64,000 nucleotides of DNA, taken from the NCBI RefSeq assembly GCF_000332495.1, contig NZ_AOGW02000015.1, forward strand, positions 44,553 to 108,552, given 5' to 3'. Within the stretch, counting starts at the first letter, position 1. Every line of letters starts with the position of its first letter. Under the pieces are notes generated by a model, which ran no database searches, was not told the origin of the DNA, and was given only the letters and a program-made list of their open reading frames with translations. The stretch comes from Leptospira terpstrae serovar Hualin str. LT 11-33 = ATCC 700639. GTDB lineage: Bacteria > Spirochaetota > Leptospiria > Leptospirales > Leptospiraceae. A program made the position numbers and the translations under genes. Below, in pieces: positions 46,758 to 57,138 of the stretch.

Positions 46758-47558
46758 TTAAGAAATCGATGTTCTGATCTTCGAAATGTAATCTGCCAAT
46801 GCAGAAACGACCTTGGAACGATCCGAACCGTTTTCTTCGATGATCCTTTGGATGGCAGAACCGATGATGATCCCATCTGCATACTGCGAAATTTGGTTCG
46901 CTTGGTCCGGGGTAGAGATTCCAAATCCAGCGCAAATGGGTAATTGGATGGTTTCTTTCAAAAACCGGATCCGTTCCTTCAAATCCAATGAGAACTCACG
47001 TCTTTCACCAGTAACACCAAAAGAGGTAACGTAATAGATGAAACCAGAGGATGTTTTTGCAAGGGCTTGGATTCTTTTTTTCTCGGATGCCGGTGTCACC
47101 AAATGGATCAAATCCATATCGCGAACTTTAAGCTCTCGAAACAAGGTTTCGCTTTCCGCAGTATCAAATGGCAAATCAGGAATCACAAGTCCAACAATGC
47201 CAGATTCCTTTGCCCGATCTAAAAATTTCGTAATCCCACAATGGTAAATGGGATTGAAATAAGTAAGATAGACTAGAGGGGTTTCTGGTTTGTGGTCATG
47301 AATGGCTTTTGTAACACGAAAGATTTCATCGAAGGAAAAGGAATTTTTTAAGGAACGAGCCACAGCCCTTTGGATGACTGGCCCATCGGCAACCGGATCC
47401 GAAAAAGGAATCCCAAGTTCCAAAATATCGGCTCCGTTGTCTAAAATGGTTTTTCCGAATTCGATAGAATCATTATAATTTGGATCCCCTAAAGTAAAAT
47501 AGGGGATGAACGCGGACTTAAATTTAGCACTATCGAATAACGATTTTATTTTACTCAT
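46758..47558 (-). CDS. trpA: tryptophan synthase alpha subunit
   Basis: 266 residues. Cleaves indole-3-glycerol phosphate to indole. Catalytic Glu in ILELGIPFSDPVADGPVIQRA (Glu ~48, Asp ~59) and phosphate-binding CAGFGIST near 212 are present. It overlaps trpB by 4 bp (ATGA), the standard coupled pair whose products channel indole. Confidence 0.95.
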   Translation of the reverse strand: MSKIKSLFDSAKFKSAFIPYFTLGDPNYNDSIEFGKTILDNGADILELGIPFSDPVADGPVIQRAVARSLKNSFSFDEIFRVTKAIHDHKPETPLVYLTYFNPIYHCGITKFLDRAKESGIVGLVIPDLPFDTAESETLFRELKVRDMDLIHLVTPASEKKRIQALAKTSSGFIYYVTSFGVTGERREFSLDLKERIRFLKETIQLPICAGFGISTPDQANQISQYADGIIIGSAIQRIIEENGSDRSKVVSALADYISKIRTSIS

Positions 47559-48745
47559 TTACTTCTTTCACCTAATAACCGCAAAACTTCCGTTACGTCC
47601 TTGTCACCTCGACCAGAAAGACAAATGATTAAATCTTTTTTCTTTCCAAGATCACGAGCAACATCCCTTGCTACATGAAAGGCATGAGCCGTTTCCAATG
47701 CAGGGATAATTCCTTCAATACGAGATACTTCCAAAAAGCAGTCTAACGCTTGTTCGTCTGTCACCATACGGTAGTCAACTCTTCCTGTTTGAGAAAGAAA
47801 GGCATGTTCAGGCCCCACTCCCGGATAATCAAGACCCGCAGAAACAGAATGGGCAGGAACAATTTGACCAAATTCATCTTGGATGATTAAGGTTTTTGTT
47901 CCGTGTAAAAATCCCGTTTTGCCATAGGTTAAAGTTGCAGAGTGTTCTCCTGGTTTTGGACCAAGTCCCCCAGCTTCGGCTCCGTAAATGGCAACCTGTT
48001 TGTCTTTAAGGAAGGCGTGAAACATTCCAATGGCATTGGATCCTCCACCCACACAGGCAACAATTGCACTTGGAAGTTTTTTATTTTCTTTCTTAAATTG
48101 TGACTTCGCTTCCTTTCCAATGACCGCCTGTAAATCACGCACAATTGTGGGGAACGGGTGAGGACCAATGGCGGAACCGACAATATAATGTGTAGTTGAA
48201 ACATTGAGTGCCCAGTCTCTCATAGCTTCACTTGTTGCTTCTTTGAGGGTGGCTTCTCCCGCAGTTACAGGAAGAATCTTTGCACCTAACATCTCAATTT
48301 TTTTGGCATTGAGATTTTGTCTTTGGACATCCACGGCACCCATATAAACAACCGTTTCCATTCCGAACATAGCACCCACAGTGGCAGTCGCAAGTCCGTG
48401 TTGTCCGGCACCTGTTTCCGCTATGATTCTTTTTTTACCCATAAACCTTGCAATAAGAGCCTGTCCTATCGCATTATTAATTTTATGAGCACCAGTATGA
48501 TTTAGATCTTCGCGTTTTAGCCAGATACGAGCACCTCCCCAATGTTTGGTGAGACGTTCGGCATAGGTAAGCGGACTAGGTCTTCCGACATAGTTCCGTA
48601 AATAGTATTCGAGTTCTTTTTTGAACTTCTTACTTTTCTTTAACTTTTGATAGGTGGATTCAAGCTCTTCTAATGCTTCCGTTAAAATTTCAGGAGAGTA
48701 ACGGCCACCGAATTCACCAAAATATCCAGGTAGGTTTTTGCCCAT
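47555..48745 (-). CDS. trpB: tryptophan synthase beta subunit
   Basis: 396 residues from the ATG at 48745. PLP enzyme that joins indole and serine. The PLP lysine lies in HTGAHKINNAIGQALIA, catalytic Glu in AETGAGQHGLATA and the phosphate loop in VGGGSNAIGMFH. It is the TrpB1 type that pairs with TrpA. No other trp genes adjoin. A TTG three codons upstream is possible. Leader of ~190 bp contains a GC-rich repeat (48791-48870). Confidence 0.95.
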   Translation of the reverse strand: MGKNLPGYFGEFGGRYSPEILTEALEELESTYQKLKKSKKFKKELEYYLRNYVGRPSPLTYAERLTKHWGGARIWLKREDLNHTGAHKINNAIGQALIARFMGKKRIIAETGAGQHGLATATVGAMFGMETVVYMGAVDVQRQNLNAKKIEMLGAKILPVTAGEATLKEATSEAMRDWALNVSTTHYIVGSAIGPHPFPTIVRDLQAVIGKEAKSQFKKENKKLPSAIVACVGGGSNAIGMFHAFLKDKQVAIYGAEAGGLGPKPGEHSATLTYGKTGFLHGTKTLIIQDEFGQIVPAHSVSAGLDYPGVGPEHAFLSQTGRVDYRMVTDEQALDCFLEVSRIEGIIPALETAHAFHVARDVARDLGKKKDLIICLSGRGDKDVTEVLRLLGERSK

Positions 48746-48790
48746 ATATCCCAAGATACGGGAATGGGGGAATATGAAAACTGCTTCTTT

Positions 48791-48870
48791 GGGTGGGGGT
48801 GGGGGTTTTTGGGTACACTCTCCCCGCCCTGATCTAAGGGTGGGGAACTAGACCCGCCACCCAATGGCTT
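48791..48870 (-). repeat. GC-rich hairpin repeat in the trpB leader
   Basis: A G/C-rich island in A+T-rich DNA between proS and trpB. TCCCCGCCCT (48821-48830) and AGGGTGGGGA (48837-48846) pair with one G-T wobble over a GATCTA loop, preceded by a run GGGTGGGGGTGGGGG (48791-48805). Read leftward it encodes a peptide-like stretch (SSPPLDQGGESVPKNPHPHPKK). I recall such stretches recurring in leptospiral genomes as dispersed repeats; this needs a search. It may end proS transcription. Confidence 0.5.
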
Positions 48871-48938
48871 CCTTCTATCACAAAGACCGAATTCTCACCA
48901 TCCCTTCTCTGGATTCTACAGAAAAAATCAAAAGAAGT

Positions 48939-50699
48939 TCATATTCCTGCTTGTTCCACTTCTTTCTTAAGGGTCTCATGGAGTGCTTGGATTTGATTTT
49001 GTAGTTTTCCAACTAAATCTTCATTGGTAGTGAAAGGAACTGTTTCCTCAACCATGGATTTGCGATCAAGGATAGTGATCTCACCTTTTTCTAAAAATCC
49101 TTTTCCAAGCGTAAGGCGAATTGGAAAACCTATGAGTTCCGAATCTTTGAACTTAAAACCAGGACCTAAGTCACGATCATCCCAAAGAACCTCAATCCCT
49201 GCAGCAACGAGTGCTTTGTATATGGATTCAATTTTTGCGATGTCTTCAGGATTTTTTGCAATACTCACCAAACAAACAGTAAACGGAGCTATGGATACTG
49301 GCCAATAGATCCCTTTATCGTCATTACATTGTTCTATTACAGTGGCCATACAACGGTTCACACCAATCCCATAACAACCCATAGTCGTTGTAGTGGATTT
49401 ACCTTTATCATTCAATACTGTTATGTCGAAAGCTTTCGAATACTTTTGGCCTAATTTAAAAATATGTCCTACTTCGATTCCTTTTTCAGCAGTAAGACCT
49501 GTTCCACAATTCGGACATGGATCTCCTTCTATCGCTTGCGATACATCAATTTTTGAGACTTCATCGTCTTTAAAAAATTTAGAAATCTGGATTCCGGAAG
49601 TATGGTAGTCCACCTCATTGGCTCCAGAGATGTAAGCAAAGTTCCAATCGATCAGAGAATCAATGATCACTTTCAGATTCACTGATTTGGGAAAACCAGG
49701 ACCAATAAACCCTGGAACAAGACCTAAAGTTTCCATTTCTTTTGGTCCCATAGGTCTTAATTCATTACAACCCAAATGATTCTTAAGTTTGTTTTCATTA
49801 AGTTCACGGTCTCCTTCTAAAAAGACAAGAACGTAAGTTCCATCTGCCCATAATGCCACTGCTTTGAGTAAATTTTCTTCTTTTGTCTTTAAAAACTCAG
49901 CAACTTCTGTGATAGTCTTTTTAGCAGGCGTGTGAATCTTTTCCGAACCGACAAACGGTTGTTTGCTGGATTTTGGATTAAGAATTACAGGAGTTTTTTC
50001 AATATTTCCTGAATACTGGCAAGATGGGCAAATCGTAAGTGTTTCTTCACCAATAGGTGACACGACCATAAATTCTTCAGAGGCAGATCCACCCATGTTT
50101 CCTGAATCAGCTTGCACTGGTATGGTGGAAAGTCCCATTCCCGCAAATATTCTGCGATACGTTTTACGCATGGTTTGGTAAGTTTTGTCCAGAGACTCAT
50201 CATCTAAATGAAAGGAATAGGCATCCTTCATTGTAAATTCACGTGAACGAATCACACCAAAACGCGGACGGATTTCATCTCGAAACTTCGTATGAATTTG
50301 ATATACATTAATAGGAAGGTCTTTATAAGAACGAACCATAGGTTTCACAAGAACACAAAAAGATTCTTCATGGGTTGGACCAAGGCAACTCTCATTGTCG
50401 TGACGATCCTTTAAACGAAACATCTCTTTTCCCATTTTATCCCAACGACCTGACTCTTTCCAAATTTCACTTGGAGTCAAAATCGGAAGTTGGAATTCTA
50501 ATGCACCAGCAAGGTCCATTTCGGAACGAACAATCCCTTCAATTTTTTTTAAGATCCGAAGTCCCAATGGTAAATATGAATAGAGTCCAGCAGCAGATTT
50601 ACGGACAAGCCCTGCTCTCATCATGAGTTTATGTGATGCAACAACGGCATCTTGCGGATCTTCTTTTGCAGTTGGGATTAAATAGGCACTAGCTTTCAT
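48939..50699 (-). CDS. proS: prolyl-tRNA synthetase
   Basis: 586 residues, bacterial type with an editing (INS) domain (about 225-400; DEVSKIDVSQAIEGDPCPNCG is the zinc-like stretch). The catalytic core has RSEMDLAGALEFQLPILTPSEIWKESGRWDKMGKEMFRL (motif 1), RDEIRPRFGVIRSREFTMKDAYSFH (motif 2) and MGCYGIGVNRCMATVIEQ (motif 3), and a C-terminal anticodon-binding domain. It follows rseP by 43 bp, as in many bacteria. Confidence 0.96.
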   Translation of the reverse strand: MKASAYLIPTAKEDPQDAVVASHKLMMRAGLVRKSAAGLYSYLPLGLRILKKIEGIVRSEMDLAGALEFQLPILTPSEIWKESGRWDKMGKEMFRLKDRHDNESCLGPTHEESFCVLVKPMVRSYKDLPINVYQIHTKFRDEIRPRFGVIRSREFTMKDAYSFHLDDESLDKTYQTMRKTYRRIFAGMGLSTIPVQADSGNMGGSASEEFMVVSPIGEETLTICPSCQYSGNIEKTPVILNPKSSKQPFVGSEKIHTPAKKTITEVAEFLKTKEENLLKAVALWADGTYVLVFLEGDRELNENKLKNHLGCNELRPMGPKEMETLGLVPGFIGPGFPKSVNLKVIIDSLIDWNFAYISGANEVDYHTSGIQISKFFKDDEVSKIDVSQAIEGDPCPNCGTGLTAEKGIEVGHIFKLGQKYSKAFDITVLNDKGKSTTTTMGCYGIGVNRCMATVIEQCNDDKGIYWPVSIAPFTVCLVSIAKNPEDIAKIESIYKALVAAGIEVLWDDRDLGPGFKFKDSELIGFPIRLTLGKGFLEKGEITILDRKSMVEETVPFTTNEDLVGKLQNQIQALHETLKKEVEQAGI

Positions 50700-50742
50700 C
50701 GATATTTCTCTTAAATTTATAGATAACTTGTAAAAACAGAAA

Positions 50743-52449
50743 TTAAAAAATACGCATCACGTCATTAAAGGAAACATAGAGACCAAGTCCTATGAGAAAG
50801 AAAAATCCCAATCGAAAAATAGCTTCTATTGCCTTTCTAGGAAGTGGTCTTCCCGTGATTGCTTCATATGCATAGAGTACAATGTGTCCTCCATCAGCCA
50901 TAGGAATCGGAAGCAAATTCATAACCATAAGGGCTAGTGAAATTTTTGCGACAAAGTCAAGGTAAGTCACCCAACCATATTCCAAACTAATTCCAGCAAT
51001 TTGTACAATTCCAATGGGACCAGATAAATTCTCTTTAGGAGAGAGGAGTCCAGAAAAAAGCATCCCAATTCCTTTTAAGGTTGTGGATACGTTTTCATAA
51101 ACTTTATTGGATGCTCCAACAAACGAGGAGTATACAGTAGACTCTTTCTGTAACTTTTCCGCTTCAAATTTCATTGAAGCTCGAAAACCGAGTAATCCTA
51201 TGGGCTTCAAATTGACATTTGCGGAATACTTCATGTTTCCAATCCAGACATCCTTTCTACCTGAATTGTCTTTCAAATATTCAGAAAGAGAGTCCGCTTT
51301 GTCGAAGGTTTTGTCTTGGATTTTTAGATTCGAAAGTCGATTTTCAATTTCAGAATCATAACTATCCAATCGAAAATAAGAAATTCCTAACTCTGGAAAT
51401 TTAGGGTGTTTGATATCCCAAAATTCAAAAACATTGGCACCTAACACAGGAATTTGGATCGTTACAGTTTCGGTAGCCCAAGGAGTAAGTAACGGGTAGG
51501 TTTTTCTTTCAACTACTACAGGAATGGTTTTTCCCTGGTGTTTCCCCAGTTCCGTTTGCAATTCAGGGACAGTATGCACGTCCACCCCTGCCACTTGCAA
51601 AATCATATCCCCGTCTTTCAAATAGGAGAGAGCACGTCTACGGAGTGATTTTTCCCTTTCTTGAATCTCTCTTTGTTTTAAGAGTTCTTCTGGAATTTCT
51701 TCTTTTCTTTCTTCAATTTTTTCTTGGAAGTAGATAGAAGACTTATCATCTCGATCCAGTAGATTTGCCATAAAATGGCCGATTTGTTCCCCGTATGTGA
51801 AGGTAGCGACGACTCTTCTTTCCCCAAAAGGCATCACACCAATCGTAGGATGTCCACCCGCAGAATATAAATTTGGTACAATTTGTACGGATTTGATCTC
51901 TTCATTACGTTTATAGGTGACTTCCACAGGATCACCAGAAGTCAAACTTACATTGGTAAAAATATCTTCGAAACTTTCGGTTGATTTTCCATTGATGGAA
52001 ACAATTTTGTCACCAGTACGAAGACCCGCTGTGTAAGCAGGGCTTGATACTTTATTGGCATCTTCAATAAAAATGCGATTGGAAGAAGGACTATCTCCAG
52101 ACAGTTCCAAAATAAATAGCAAAACAAAACCTAATACTAAATTTGCGAATGGACCACCAAGAACGGGTATCATACGACGAAGTGGTGGCGTTGAGAGTAA
52201 ATCCCCTTGTCTTGGTTTTTTGTTTTTGCTATAGTCGTCACCACGGAAAAGTACATATCCTCCAATGGGGATGGCAGTGATTTGGTAGATGGTTTTCCCA
52301 ATTCTTTTTTTCCAGATTCCTTTACCATAACCTAACGAAAAAATCCGAGCTTCCACTCCGACCAACTTTCCACATAAGAGGTGCCCCAATTCATGGATAA
52401 AAATAGAAACCGCTAACATGAATACGGCGCCGAGTATCATTACTATCAT
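50743..52449 (-). CDS. rseP: intramembrane zinc metalloprotease RseP (site-2 protease)
   Basis: 568 residues, about 110 longer than E. coli RseP. H19, E20 and H23 form HELGH in the first helix; the last helix carries NLLPIPMADGGH, the family Asp motif. Two PDZ-like domains lie between (about 110-200 and 280-350), and a long extra stretch (about 210-450) is rich in charged residues. It cleaves membrane-anchored anti-sigma factors or signal peptides. It overlaps dxr by 4 bp (ATGA), the classic dxr-rseP pair. Confidence 0.9.
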   Translation of the reverse strand: MIVMILGAVFMLAVSIFIHELGHLLCGKLVGVEARIFSLGYGKGIWKKRIGKTIYQITAIPIGGYVLFRGDDYSKNKKPRQGDLLSTPPLRRMIPVLGGPFANLVLGFVLLFILELSGDSPSSNRIFIEDANKVSSPAYTAGLRTGDKIVSINGKSTESFEDIFTNVSLTSGDPVEVTYKRNEEIKSVQIVPNLYSAGGHPTIGVMPFGERRVVATFTYGEQIGHFMANLLDRDDKSSIYFQEKIEERKEEIPEELLKQREIQEREKSLRRRALSYLKDGDMILQVAGVDVHTVPELQTELGKHQGKTIPVVVERKTYPLLTPWATETVTIQIPVLGANVFEFWDIKHPKFPELGISYFRLDSYDSEIENRLSNLKIQDKTFDKADSLSEYLKDNSGRKDVWIGNMKYSANVNLKPIGLLGFRASMKFEAEKLQKESTVYSSFVGASNKVYENVSTTLKGIGMLFSGLLSPKENLSGPIGIVQIAGISLEYGWVTYLDFVAKISLALMVMNLLPIPMADGGHIVLYAYEAITGRPLPRKAIEAIFRLGFFFLIGLGLYVSFNDVMRIF

Positions 52450-53606
52450 ATAGTCACTCCCCCTCTCACAAATTCTTTTTGAATATAACTACGAGTTTCC
52501 TTATCTTTTTCTAAATACCCTTCCAAATCTTCTGGAAAGGAATTGGAAATTTTATTTAAGGCCTTTTCAATTAACTTAGGTATGGCGGTAAAAGAAATTC
52601 TTTCTTCTAAAAACAAAGCCACAGCTTCTTCATTCGCTGCATTGAATACGGAAGGAGCCACACCGCCTGCTCTACCTGCTTGGTAAGCAAGCGAAAGACC
52701 GGGATACCGACCCAAATCTGGCGAAAAAAATTCCAATGTCTTCCATGTGGATGGTTTTCTTTCCATCAGCATTTTGGGTGTTGGTGTCGGATAAAATAAG
52801 GAATGAGCGATGGGGAAAATCATATCTGGATGGCTTGTGTATTGCAAACAAGCACCATCTACTGTTTCTATGATCCCATGAGTCAAAGATTGTGGGTGGA
52901 TCACAACTTCAATTTCATCATATGAAAATCCAAATAAAAAATGAGCTTCAATGACTTCGAGACCTTTATTGATAAGACCAGCAGAATCCACAGTAATTTT
53001 TGGACCCATGGACCAAGTCGGATGATTTAATGCCTGTTTTACGGAAACATGCTCCAACTCTTCGATAGGGAGAGTGCGAAAACTCCCCCCCGATGCGGTA
53101 AGAGTAATGGCGCGGATATTGGATCTTTTTTCTCGTTCAATCAATTGAAAAAGTGCATTGTGTTCGGAATCTACTGGAACCATAAGAGTATTATGTTTTG
53201 CAACCAAACGGTTGATTAGCGGCCCAAAAGTAACAAGAGTTTCTTTATTGGCGATGGCAATTTTTTTACCTGCTTCAATGGCGGCAATCGTCGGTTTTAC
53301 CCCGCGTGCCCCGACAACCGCTGTCACTACCACATCTACACTGGTTAGTTGAACCAAATCGATGAGAGAATCTTCTCCATAAAGAATCGTAGTGGATTTA
53401 TACTTCGAACCAAACTTACCAGCTAACTGAGAGTCTGTGACAGACACCACTTCTGGGGAAAATTCATCAATCAGTGTTTTGGCTAGTTCCCAATTGGAAT
53501 GAACTGAAAAACTTCGTAAAGAAAAGGAATCCCGAAATTGGCGTAAGACCTTCACGGTGGAAGAACCAACAGAACCAGAAATTCCTAATACGGATACACC
53601 AACCAT
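52446..53606 (-). CDS. dxr: 1-deoxy-D-xylulose 5-phosphate reductoisomerase
   Basis: 386 residues. Second MEP-pathway enzyme, converting DXP to MEP with NADPH and a metal. GISGSVGSSTVKVLRQF (nucleotide binding) at the start, GKKIAIANKETLV near 112, VPVDSEHNALFQ near 140, and ASGGSFRTLP plus NHPTWSMGPKITVDSAGLINKGLEVIEAHFLF near 180-230 are diagnostic. Complete. Confidence 0.96.
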   Translation of the reverse strand: MVGVSVLGISGSVGSSTVKVLRQFRDSFSLRSFSVHSNWELAKTLIDEFSPEVVSVTDSQLAGKFGSKYKSTTILYGEDSLIDLVQLTSVDVVVTAVVGARGVKPTIAAIEAGKKIAIANKETLVTFGPLINRLVAKHNTLMVPVDSEHNALFQLIEREKRSNIRAITLTASGGSFRTLPIEELEHVSVKQALNHPTWSMGPKITVDSAGLINKGLEVIEAHFLFGFSYDEIEVVIHPQSLTHGIIETVDGACLQYTSHPDMIFPIAHSLFYPTPTPKMLMERKPSTWKTLEFFSPDLGRYPGLSLAYQAGRAGGVAPSVFNAANEEAVALFLEERISFTAIPKLIEKALNKISNSFPEDLEGYLEKDKETRSYIQKEFVRGGVTI

Positions 53607-53636
53607 GTAACTGTTAGACCGTTCTCGAGAAGAGAA

Positions 53637-54548
53637 TCAGACCGAGTATCCGAGGATTCCCTTAAATAGAAAATAATAGTAAATCACAGGAACGGTAAAT
53701 AGAAGTGCATCTGCTAAATCAAGCACCCCACCGTGGCCAGGGATTAAGCTTCCTGAATCTTTAATTTTGGCATCTCGTTTCATTGCAGACTCAGCAAGGT
53801 CACCCATCACAGAAATGATAGAAACTACAAAAGCAACAAGGATGGATTCGATCACACCAATGGGCAATTTGACTCCGCTAAAATGTTCCCAAGTTACATT
53901 GAGAATTTGTACACCCAAAACGGCTGTAATATTTCCGGTCACATATCCTTCCCAAGTTTTTTTAGGAGAGATCTTTAGACCAGCTGGGTGTTTTCCAAAC
54001 CAACGACCGCCAAAGTAGGCTCCTGCATCACTCATAAACGTAATCACAGAAACTAAAAAGATATAATAGGCTCCAAATGGGAAAGCCAAGAGAAGCAAAA
54101 AATGGCCAATGGGAATTGCTAAGTAAATGGGGCCAAGAATAGTCGCACTTGCAGAGAATAACGCACCATCTAACGGGCGTTTCAGAATTTGCAAAATCCA
54201 AACAGTTAGCGAGAGAGCGATTAATAAAAAAGGAACAGGATGGAACCCTTCTCTCAAAATTTTAGACAATTCCAAAATATAAGAAGGAGGAGTCACTTGG
54301 AATTGGAGCCCTAAAAATTGGATGTAATAAACTGAAAAGATTAATAACGAAAAGAAAAGCCCAGTCCCAAAGAAGGGTTTAGAATCTTCCCGTTTACAAA
54401 AGGCATAGAGTTCTTTTAAACCCAAGTAGATGGTCACACAACCAAACAAAAAGAATTCCAAATAGTAAAAGGAACTATGGAAGATCATAAACACATAGAC
54501 AAAAGTCAATACGATTGCAGATAGGATACGGAGTGTTGTCTCACTCAT
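53637..54548 (-). CDS. cdsA: phosphatidate cytidylyltransferase
   Basis: 303 residues with about eight transmembrane helices. Makes CDP-diacylglycerol from phosphatidate and CTP. The CDS signature SDAGAYFGGRWFGKHPAG...SPKKTWEGYVTGN near 195 and VMGDLAESAMKRDAKIKDSGSLIPGHGGVLDLADALLF near the end are complete. It overlaps uppS by 4 bp and is 30 bp from dxr, the usual order uppS-cdsA-dxr. Confidence 0.95.
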   Translation of the reverse strand: MSETTLRILSAIVLTFVYVFMIFHSSFYYLEFFLFGCVTIYLGLKELYAFCKREDSKPFFGTGLFFSLLIFSVYYIQFLGLQFQVTPPSYILELSKILREGFHPVPFLLIALSLTVWILQILKRPLDGALFSASATILGPIYLAIPIGHFLLLLAFPFGAYYIFLVSVITFMSDAGAYFGGRWFGKHPAGLKISPKKTWEGYVTGNITAVLGVQILNVTWEHFSGVKLPIGVIESILVAFVVSIISVMGDLAESAMKRDAKIKDSGSLIPGHGGVLDLADALLFTVPVIYYYFLFKGILGYSV

Positions 54549-55258
54549 AACAAACCACCAAATTTACGTTTTCGGGAATCAAAAAAGAGAAGGGCTTCCT
54601 CTAAAGAGGTCCTTCCAAAGTCCGGCCAAAGTGTATTCGTAAAATACATTTCAGCATACGCACTCTGCCATAAAAGGAAATTGGAAATCCTTTGTTCTCC
54701 CGCAGTTCTGATCAATAAATCTACGGGTGGTAAAGGAGATGTATACAAATATTTTTCAAAATCTTTAGGGCTAATCGGTTTGTCCAAAGTTTCTTTTTTG
54801 GACTTACGAGCTGACATGATCCTAGAAAAGGTACTCAAAATCTCTTCGTGCCCACCATAGTTCAAACAAAAGTTAGCAGTGAGTTTTTTGTTTTTTTTAG
54901 TGACCGCCATGGCATGGTCAATCTTTGTTAAAACTGTTTTAGAAAGTTTGTTTCTTGCACCACTGTGATGAATCCGAATCCCTTTTTCGTGAATGGTATC
55001 AAGTCTTGTTTCGATAAATTCAACTAACAAACCAAAGATGGCTTGAATTTCTGTGATGGGACGTTTCCAGTTTTCTGTGGAAAATGCATAAAGAGAGATG
55101 TTGGGGATTTTATATTCCAAAGCCACATCCAAAAGGCGATCAATTGCATTCGCCCCTTCTCTGTGGCCTTCGGTTCTTTTTTTCCCCTGGCTTTCAGCCC
55201 ACCTTCCATTTCCGTCCATGATGACAGCAATGTGTGCGGGGATTGTATTAAACTTCAT
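54545..55258 (-). CDS. uppS: undecaprenyl diphosphate synthase
   Basis: 237 residues. cis-Prenyltransferase that makes the C55 carrier lipid for cell-wall synthesis from FPP and IPP. HIAVIMDGNGRWAESQGKKR at the start holds the catalytic Asp, YAFSTENWKRP near 68, and DLLIRTAGEQRISNFLLWQSAYAEMYF near 185. It follows frr by 6 bp. Confidence 0.96.
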   Translation of the reverse strand: MKFNTIPAHIAVIMDGNGRWAESQGKKRTEGHREGANAIDRLLDVALEYKIPNISLYAFSTENWKRPITEIQAIFGLLVEFIETRLDTIHEKGIRIHHSGARNKLSKTVLTKIDHAMAVTKKNKKLTANFCLNYGGHEEILSTFSRIMSARKSKKETLDKPISPKDFEKYLYTSPLPPVDLLIRTAGEQRISNFLLWQSAYAEMYFTNTLWPDFGRTSLEEALLFFDSRKRKFGGLL

Positions 55259-55264
55259 AGGAAA

Positions 55265-55816
55265 TTAAAGAGTAGTGATCTCTTTTTCTTTTTCCTTTTC
55301 CAATTCTCCCAATTTGGCAATATAAGAATCTGTAATTTTTTGAATCTTATCTTGGTGGCCTTTTACTTCATCTTGGGACATTTCTGCCTGTTGTTTTTTT
55401 AACTCATCGTTTGCATCACGTCGGATGTTACGAATCGCCACTTTTTTTTCTTCGGCCTTTTGTTTTACAACTTTTGCAAGTTCCTTTCGTCTTTCCCCTG
55501 TTAGCTCAGGGATATTAATTCGAATGCTAGAACCATCGTTATTCGGAGTAAGGCCAAGGCTTGCAGCAAAAATTGCCTTTTCGATATCTTTCAACATTCC
55601 TTTTTCAAAAGGAGTGATAAGAATCACACGAGGTTCTGGGCAGGCAATTTTACCGAGTTGGTTTAACGGAGTCAGTGTACCGTAATAGTCCACTCTTACA
55701 TCTTCTACCATCATAGGATTTGCTTTTCCCGTACGAATCGTACCGAAGTCTTTTTTCAAAGCATCAACAGTTTTGTCCATTTTGGACTGCATTGATTTTA
55801 TAATTTCATCTACCAT
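55265..55816 (-). CDS. frr: ribosome recycling factor
   Basis: 183 residues; releases ribosomes from mRNA with EF-G after termination. [38 protein letters not shown] and [14 protein letters not shown] are family hallmarks. It overlaps pyrH by 11 bp. Confidence 0.96.
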   Translation of the reverse strand: MVDEIIKSMQSKMDKTVDALKKDFGTIRTGKANPMMVEDVRVDYYGTLTPLNQLGKIACPEPRVILITPFEKGMLKDIEKAIFAASLGLTPNNDGSSIRINIPELTGERRKELAKVVKQKAEEKKVAIRNIRRDANDELKKQQAEMSQDEVKGHQDKIQKITDSYIAKLGELEKEKEKEITTL

Positions 55817-56552
55817 CTAGAATCACTTCCTCTGAATTGGAGATTAACGTACCGATAGGTTCCCCATCGATTAGTTTCCTTAAATTCCCTGCCTTAAAGA
55901 TATCAAACACGATAATGGGCATATTATTGTCCATGCAGAGACTTAAAGCAGTTGAATCCATAACCTTTAACCGGTGTTTAATGGACTCCATAAAAGAAAC
56001 TTCTAAGTAACGTTTTGCATTGGGATCTTTTTTCGGATCCGCAGTATACACACCGTCTACTTTTGTGGCTTTGAGGATGACTTCACACCCGACTTCCACT
56101 GCACGAAGGGATGCAGTAGTATCCGTTGTAAAATACGGATTCCCTGTCCCACCAGCAAATATAATAACACGATTTTTTTCTAAATGGCGAACCGCACGTC
56201 TACGAATATAAGGTTCAGCAACAGATTTCATTTCGATGGCAGAAAGAACTCGGGTAAACATTCCTTGTTTTTCACATGCATCTTGTAAGGCGAGACCATT
56301 CATTATGGTGCCAAGCATTCCCATGTAGTCTGCTGTCGCTCGGTCCATTCCGGACTTTGCTAAAGTTTCGCCACGGATCATATTTCCACCACCAACAACT
56401 ACAGCAACTTCGAGACCTAAGTCATGAACTTCCTTGATTTGACCGGCGAGAGAAAATGTTTTATTGGTATCAATACCAAGCTCACCCTCACCGGCAAGAG
56501 CCTCGCCGGAGAGTTTGATTAAAATTCTTTTGAAACGCGGACTAGTTCCCAC
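55806..56552 (-). CDS. pyrH: uridylate kinase
   Basis: 248 residues. Hexameric bacterial UMP kinase of the amino-acid-kinase fold. [31 protein letters not shown] and [20 protein letters not shown] are diagnostic. The start is GTG at 56552, inside the tsf 3' end (11-bp overlap). It is regulated by GTP/UTP in other bacteria. Confidence 0.96.
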   Translation of the reverse strand: MGTSPRFKRILIKLSGEALAGEGELGIDTNKTFSLAGQIKEVHDLGLEVAVVVGGGNMIRGETLAKSGMDRATADYMGMLGTIMNGLALQDACEKQGMFTRVLSAIEMKSVAEPYIRRRAVRHLEKNRVIIFAGGTGNPYFTTDTTASLRAVEVGCEVILKATKVDGVYTADPKKDPNAKRYLEVSFMESIKHRLKVMDSTALSLCMDNNMPIIVFDIFKAGNLRKLIDGEPIGTLISNSEEVILDGR

Positions 56553-57138
56553 CTACTTGGAACCTCGAGAACCTACCAACAGTAATGTTCTCTCCAAATT
56601 TTGCAATGGCCTCTTGGAGAAGGTCATTGATGGTTTTGGAGTTGTCACGAATCGATTTTTGGTGAATGAGACAAATCTCTTCAAAGTATTTTTTCATTTT
56701 ACCAGGAAGGATCTTTTCGATTTGTTCCGGTTTTTTGCCTTCTTGTTCGAGAAGGGCTTTTTGAACACTCATCTCACTATCAATTTCTGATTTTGGGATG
56801 GATTCTTCACTGACATAAAGTGGGTTCATCGCAGTGATTTGAAGGGCAATTTCTTTTCCAAGAGCTTCAAATGCTTCATTGTTGGCAACGAAATCGGTTT
56901 CACAGTTAAGTTCAACGAGAACTCCTGTTTTTCCTGTTCCGTGGATGTATGCGATTACTTTTCCTTCGCCAGTCTCACGACCTGCGCGTTTCGCCGCTTT
57001 AGCCAATCCTTTCTCTCTCAAATAAGTGACCGATTTTTCAACATCGCCACCGTTTTCTTCGAGGGCTTTTTTGCAATCCATCATCCCCGCGCCTGTACGT
57101 TCGCGGAGATCTTTAATTTGTTCGGAGCTAACTGCCAT
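56542..57138 (-). CDS. tsf: translation elongation factor Ts
   Basis: 198 residues, a short EF-Ts with the N-terminal module ([43 protein letters not shown]) and the core ([47 protein letters not shown]). The second core subdomain found in the ~280-residue E. coli protein is absent, as in other compact EF-Ts. It overlaps rpsB by 1 bp (TAATG). Confidence 0.95.
   Translation of the reverse strand: MAVSSEQIKDLRERTGAGMMDCKKALEENGGDVEKSVTYLREKGLAKAAKRAGRETGEGKVIAYIHGTGKTGVLVELNCETDFVANNEAFEALGKEIALQITAMNPLYVSEESIPKSEIDSEMSVQKALLEQEGKKPEQIEKILPGKMKKYFEEICLIHQKSIRDNSKTINDLLQEAIAKFGENITVGRFSRFQVGGN

Noticed and set aside
48682..48864. 60-residue leftward frame in the trpB leader
   Set aside because: It arises from the GC-rich repeat and runs out of frame over the trpB start.
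48746..48938. Possible trp attenuator or T-box before trpB
   Set aside because: No leader peptide with tandem Trp codons and no T-box specifier or antiterminator sequence was seen; the hairpin is explained by the repeat.
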